From an uncultured Alistipes sp. (GTDB lineage: Bacteria > Bacteroidota > Bacteroidia > Bacteroidales > Rikenellaceae): DNA of 8,190 bases. The notes beneath the pieces are model-generated. The model was not told the DNA's origin and made no database searches. It worked only from the letters and a program-made list of their open reading frames with translations. A program made the translations under genes and the position numbers. Positions 5,810 to 8,190 of the stretch are shown one piece after another (position 1 is the first letter of the stretch; every line of letters begins with the position of its first letter). Location of the stretch: NCBI GenBank assembly GCA_947173915.1, contig CAMWGZ010000049.1, positions 1 to 8,190 of the forward strand, read 5' to 3'.

Positions 5810-6382
5810 TCAGAGTGCGTCGATGACGCGGCAGATGCGCTCGAAGACCTCGTCCATCGTGCCCAGTCCGTCGATGTGGGCATATTTTTGCTGCGTCGCG
5901 TAGAAGTCGGCGACGACGGCCGTCTGTGCCCGATAGACCTCGATGCGGTGGCGGATGATCTCCTCCGAGGCATCGTCCGCACGGCCCGACTCCTTGCCGC
6001 GCAGCAGGATGCGTTTGACGAGCTCCTCCTCGGGAACGTCCATGTAGATCATCACGTCCACCTTCTGTCCGTGGGCGGCCAGCATCCCGTCGAACTCCTC
6101 GGCCTGCACGGTGGTGCGGGGGAAGCCGTCGAAAATGCGTCCTTTGGCCTGGTCGTGTTCGGCGATGTAGTGCTCCACCATGTCGATGACGATCCGGTCG
6201 GGGGCCAGCTTGCCGCTGGCGATGTAGCCTTCCATCTCCTTGCCGAGCGCCGTGCCCCGGGCGATTTCGCCCCGAATCACTTCGCCCGTAGATACGTGGT
6301 CGATTCCGTATTTCTCTTTGAGTCGCGCAGCCTGGGTGCCTTTGCCGCAGCCGGGCGCGCCGAATAGAACGATGTTCAACAT
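5810..6382 (-). CDS. adk: Adenylate kinase
   Basis: This cytoplasmic enzyme of 190 residues interconverts ATP plus AMP with two ADP, keeping adenine nucleotides in balance. It begins with the P-loop strand MLNIVLFGAPGCGKGT (glycine loop 8-16). DGFPR (85-89), the AMP-binding and catalytic segment, follows, and GRADD (133-137) with R144 and R146 completes the active site. The lid is short and has no zinc-binding cysteines, so this is the short form of the enzyme. I chose ATG 6382; upstream in-frame starts add 16 residues that lie before the predicted transcription start. It is transcribed away from thiL and has its own promoter, so it appears to be a single-gene unit. Confidence 0.97.
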   Translation of the reverse strand: MLNIVLFGAPGCGKGTQAARLKEKYGIDHVSTGEVIRGEIARGTALGKEMEGYIASGKLAPDRIVIDMVEHYIAEHDQAKGRIFDGFPRTTVQAEEFDGMLAAHGQKVDVMIYMDVPEEELVKRILLRGKESGRADDASEEIIRHRIEVYRAQTAVVADFYATQQKYAHIDGLGTMDEVFERICRVIDAL

Positions 6383-6405
6383 GGCAGTTTGTTTTTTTAC
6401 TGCCA
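6382..6405. repeat. Inverted repeat at the adk transcription start
   Basis: TGGCAGT (6382-6388) and ACTGCCA (6399-6405) form a perfect 7-bp inverted repeat with a 10-nt T-rich spacer. The right arm nearly touches the adk -7 element and the left arm touches its start codon. It could be an operator, or a leader hairpin if transcription starts upstream of position 6405. Confidence 0.4.
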
Positions 6406-6406
6406 A

Positions 6407-6438
6407 CAAATATACTCTTTTTTTTGTCAAACGGCAAA
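6407..6438 (-). promoter_or_regulatory. Promoter of adk
   Basis: Read on the minus strand, TTTG (complement of 6435-6438), a 20-nt spacer and TATATTTG (complement of 6407-6414) match both Bacteroidetes elements exactly. Transcription would begin about 6400-6403, leaving a leader of roughly 20 nt before the adk ATG. It interleaves with the thiL promoter. Confidence 0.75.
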
Positions 6439-6453
6439 GTTTCGGTATTTTTG
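6423..6453 (+). promoter_or_regulatory. Promoter of thiL
   Basis: TTTG (6423-6426), a 19-nt spacer and TATTTTTG (6446-6453) match the Bacteroidetes consensus exactly. Transcription would begin near 6458-6461, about 25 nt before the thiL ATG. Its -33 element lies inside the spacer of the opposing adk promoter. No thiamine-pyrophosphate riboswitch fits in so short a leader. Confidence 0.8.
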
Positions 6454-6484
6454 TTGAATCCTATCGAAACGAAAATTTGATTTT

Positions 6485-7525
6485 ATGGCGGAAAAACATC
6501 CTACCGAAATCGCCTCGATCGGCGAGTTCGGCCTGATCGACCGGCTGACCCGGGATTTCGCCCCCGTCAATTCCGCGACGGTGCGGGGTGTGGGCGACGA
6601 CGCTGCGGTAATCGCCCCTGCCGGGGCGGACGAGGTGTCGCTCTGCACGACCGACCTGCTGATGGAGGGGGTAGATTTCGACCTGACCTATTTCCCGCTC
6701 CGGCATTTGGGCTACAAGGCTGTGGTCGAGGCCGTGAGCGACCTGCTGGCGATGAACGGCCGGGCCGAGCAGCTGCTCGTCTCGCTCGGGGTGTCGTCCA
6801 AAATGTCTGTCGAAGCCCTTGAGGAGCTTTACGAGGGGATTCGTGTCGCCTGTCGTGAGCTGGGCGTGGACCTGGCGGGGGGCGATGTGAAGGCCTCCGT
6901 CACGGGGCTGGCGATCCACGTGACGGCCCTCGGCCGTGTCCGCCGCGAGGCGCTGACCTGCCGCGACGGTGCCCGCCTGCACGACCTGATCTGCATTACA
7001 GGCGATCTGGGGGCCGCTTATATGGGGCTGCACCTGCTCGAACGCGAGAAGCGGGTGCTGCGGGATGTGCAGAATCCCGAACCCCAGTTCAAGGGATATG
7101 AATATCTGCTGCAACGCTACCTCAAGCCCCGCGCGCGGCGCGACGTGGTCGAGGCGCTGGCCGAGGAGAAGATCGTGCCGACGGCGATGATCGACCTTTC
7201 GGACGGCCTGGCAAGCGATCTGTTGCAGATCTGCAAGGCTTCGAAGTGCGGTGCGCGGATCTATCTCGACAAGATTCCCATCGCGCGGCAGACGACGGCC
7301 TTCGCCGAGGAGCTGCATGCTGATCCGGTCGTTGCCGCGCTCAACGGCGGCGAGGACCACGAGCTGCTCTTTACCGTGCCGCTGGCCATGCAGGAGCAGG
7401 TCATGCGGATGGGGGGTATCGACGTGATCGGTCACATTACGGCGCCTGAGGCGGGAGCGATGCTCGTAACGCCCGACGGCAGCGAAATACGACTCAAGGC
7501 ACAGGGATTCCGGGAGGAGGCGTAG
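6485..7525 (+). CDS. thiL: Thiamine-monophosphate kinase
   Basis: This cytoplasmic enzyme phosphorylates thiamine monophosphate to thiamine pyrophosphate, the last step of cofactor synthesis. The 346-residue length suits the family (AIR synthase/PurM-like fold). Motifs are in the expected order: GVGDDAA (35-41), DLLMEGVDF (57-65), SDLLAMNG (85-92), GGDV (132-135), GDLG (173-176), DLSDGLASD (237-245) and GGEDHELLF (288-296). The aspartates of the first, third and sixth motifs are the known magnesium and nucleotide ligands. ATG 6485 lies about 25 nt from the predicted transcription start and no better start exists. It is alone on this strand, with no other thiamine genes in the window, so it appears separate from any thi operon. 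Confidence 0.97.
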   Translation: MAEKHPTEIASIGEFGLIDRLTRDFAPVNSATVRGVGDDAAVIAPAGADEVSLCTTDLLMEGVDFDLTYFPLRHLGYKAVVEAVSDLLAMNGRAEQLLVSLGVSSKMSVEALEELYEGIRVACRELGVDLAGGDVKASVTGLAIHVTALGRVRREALTCRDGARLHDLICITGDLGAAYMGLHLLEREKRVLRDVQNPEPQFKGYEYLLQRYLKPRARRDVVEALAEEKIVPTAMIDLSDGLASDLLQICKASKCGARIYLDKIPIARQTTAFAEELHADPVVAALNGGEDHELLFTVPLAMQEQVMRMGGIDVIGHITAPEAGAMLVTPDGSEIRLKAQGFREEA

Positions 7526-7549
7526 GCGCGCCCTCTCCCTCCCGTCTTT

Positions 7550-7580
7550 CCGGGGCGGTTTTTGGAAACGGTTGCCCCGG
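7550..7580 (+). other. Hairpin after thiL without T run
   Basis: CCGGGGC (7550-7556) and GCCCCGG (7574-7580) can pair in the thiL 3' region. An overlapping alternative pairs CCCTCCCG (7537-7544) with CGGGAGGG (7578-7585). Neither is followed by T residues, so these are more likely 3' structures than terminators. Confidence 0.35.
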
Positions 7581-7602
7581 GAGGGTTTCGCAAGGGGAAA
7601 AG

Positions 7603-7634
7603 AAAAGCCGTCTGCTCGATGCAGACGGCTTTTT
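7603..7634. terminator. Bidirectional terminator between thiL and rpsT
   Basis: AAAAGCCGTCTGC (7603-7615) and GCAGACGGCTTTT (7621-7633) form a perfect 13-bp stem with a 5-nt loop. A T run follows on the plus strand (7630-7634), and the A run at 7603-7606 supplies a T run on the minus strand. It therefore fits both thiL and rpsT, which are convergent here. Confidence 0.9.
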
Positions 7635-7653
7635 GTGTTCGTGACGCGCCGGA

Positions 7654-7905
7654 TTACAGTGCGTTTACATGCAGCTGGAGTGCGCTCTTCAGGTTGCCGG
7701 CCTTGTTCTTGTGAACGATGTGGTGCTTGGCCAGCTTGTCGAGCATTGCCGTAACTTTGGGCAGCAGTGCCTCGGCAGCGCTCTTCTCCGTCGTGTTGCG
7801 CAGTGCCTTCACGGCATTGCGGGCCGTCTTGTGATAGAGGCGGTTGTGCGCACGTTTGGTTGCGGTCTGACGAATTCTTTTTTTGGATGACTTATGGTTT
7901 GCCAT
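7654..7905 (-). CDS. rpsT: 30S ribosomal protein S20
   Basis: This 83-residue, highly basic protein is the normal size for S20, a helical-bundle protein that binds 16S rRNA at the bottom of the small subunit. The start MANHKSSKKRIRQTATKRAHNR is the family signature, and HKNKAGNLKSALQLHVNAL matches the conserved C-terminal end. It is a single gene, ended by the hairpin 20 nt downstream. Its leader is an A-rich tract on the minus strand (complement of 7906-7935) without a Shine-Dalgarno, as is common in this phylum. No clear -7 element is visible upstream; it may be read from the tRNA-Glu promoter outside the window. Confidence 0.97.
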   Translation of the reverse strand: MANHKSSKKRIRQTATKRAHNRLYHKTARNAVKALRNTTEKSAAEALLPKVTAMLDKLAKHHIVHKNKAGNLKSALQLHVNAL

Positions 7906-8120
7906 AATCTTTTTTAATTTTATTTTTTTAATCTTTCTCTACTTCTTGAGGCCCTGTTTCCGTCGGAGGCCGTCCCGCCGTGCTGCTCCCGCGGCCTTGA
8001 CCGGGGGTGGAATAGGCTTCGAAGCCCGCTTCCTGAAATTCGTTTTCCCGTCAGCGTCGCCCTGAAACACGACATACGGCCTTGCGGCCGTCCGTCATGC
8101 ACCTTGCGGCGCTTATCGTG
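7906..8120 (-). other. Spacer between tRNA-Glu and rpsT
   Basis: No gene of merit is seen in these 215 bases. They hold an A-rich leader next to rpsT, a perfect 12-bp palindrome GGCTTCGAAGCC (8015-8026), and a hairpin ACGGCC (8076-8081) with GGCCGT (8086-8091) beyond the tRNA 3' end that lacks a T run. I could not find a TAnnTTTG element for rpsT on the minus strand. Confidence 0.5.
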
Positions 8121-8190
8121 TAGCCCATAGCAGAGTCGAACTGCTCTTTCAAGAATGAAAATCTTGCGTCCTAACCGATAGACGAATGGG
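8121..8190 (-). tRNA. tRNA-Glu (anticodon TTC), 5' end outside the window
   Basis: Read on the minus strand, the D arm (GTC with GAC), the anticodon stem CAAGA/TCTTG around loop TTTTCAT, and the T arm AGCAG-TTCGACT-CTGCT are all present. The anticodon TTC is the complement of 8157-8159 and the preceding base is the invariant T. The 3' acceptor strand ATGGGCT plus discriminator A ends at 8121, pairing with CCCAT at the window edge, so about two 5' bases are missing. CCA is not encoded, as is usual in this phylum. Confidence 0.93.

Noticed and set aside
5565..6437. A 290-codon minus-strand frame over adk, and plus-strand frames opposite it
   Set aside because: The adk frame accounts for this DNA with all catalytic motifs. 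The alternatives are Arg-rich or lack any family resemblance.
6454..6484. Thiamine-pyrophosphate riboswitch before thiL
   Set aside because: Only about 25 nt lie between the predicted transcription start and the ATG, far too short, and no THI-box sequence is present.
6461..7435. A 324-codon minus-strand frame opposite thiL
   Set aside because: ThiL is certain on the plus strand, and the opposite frame shows no recognisable domain.
1..8190. CRISPR array, prophage, toxin-antitoxin or defence genes
   Set aside because: No regularly spaced repeats, phage structural genes or paired small genes were seen on either strand.

Overview
The window looks like chromosome from a GC-rich member of the Bacteroidales, plausibly Alistipes or a relative. 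This is inferred from the promoter style (TTTG near -33 and TAnnTTTG near -7 at several genes), the scarcity of Shine-Dalgarno sequences outside the ribosomal operon, and the protein sequences. No search was run, so the genus is a guess. Most of the window is housekeeping DNA with GC near 60-70% in lines I counted. It carries one AT-richer gene block, at about 42-43% GC in sampled lines.

Layout, left to right. (1) 12-2436, plus strand: a promoter, a P1B-type (zinc/cadmium class) metal-export ATPase and, 16 nt later, a Fur-family regulator; these look like a two-gene metal-homeostasis operon. (2) About 2545-4380, plus strand: a low-GC block with its own Bacteroidales-type promoter, a leader of about 140 nt that is one long nested inverted repeat, and an ABC-F ATPase gene. 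ABC-F proteins act on ribosomes and many confer antibiotic resistance. (3) 4423-5618, minus strand: the ribosomal operon rpsF-rpsR-rplI (S6, S18, L9), ending in a strong hairpin that it shares with the ABC-F gene, which faces it. (4) 5757-7525: adk (minus) and thiL (plus), divergent, with interleaved promoters. (5) 7603-8190, minus strand: rpsT (S20) and a tRNA-Glu(UUC) whose 5' end lies just outside the window, with a bidirectional terminator between thiL and rpsT.

Most of the content is ordinary core biology. The part most worth a second look is the ABC-F block. It differs in base composition from its surroundings and sits between genes transcribed towards each other. Its leader has inverted-repeat arms that pair the first transcribed bases with the bases immediately before the start codon. 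The leader also holds a start-stop ORF (ATG TAA) in the 5' arm and a ten-codon GTG-started ORF in the apical region. This architecture suggests translational attenuation that senses stalled or inhibited ribosomes, as is known for other ribosome-protection genes. I do not recognise this leader as a named RNA class.
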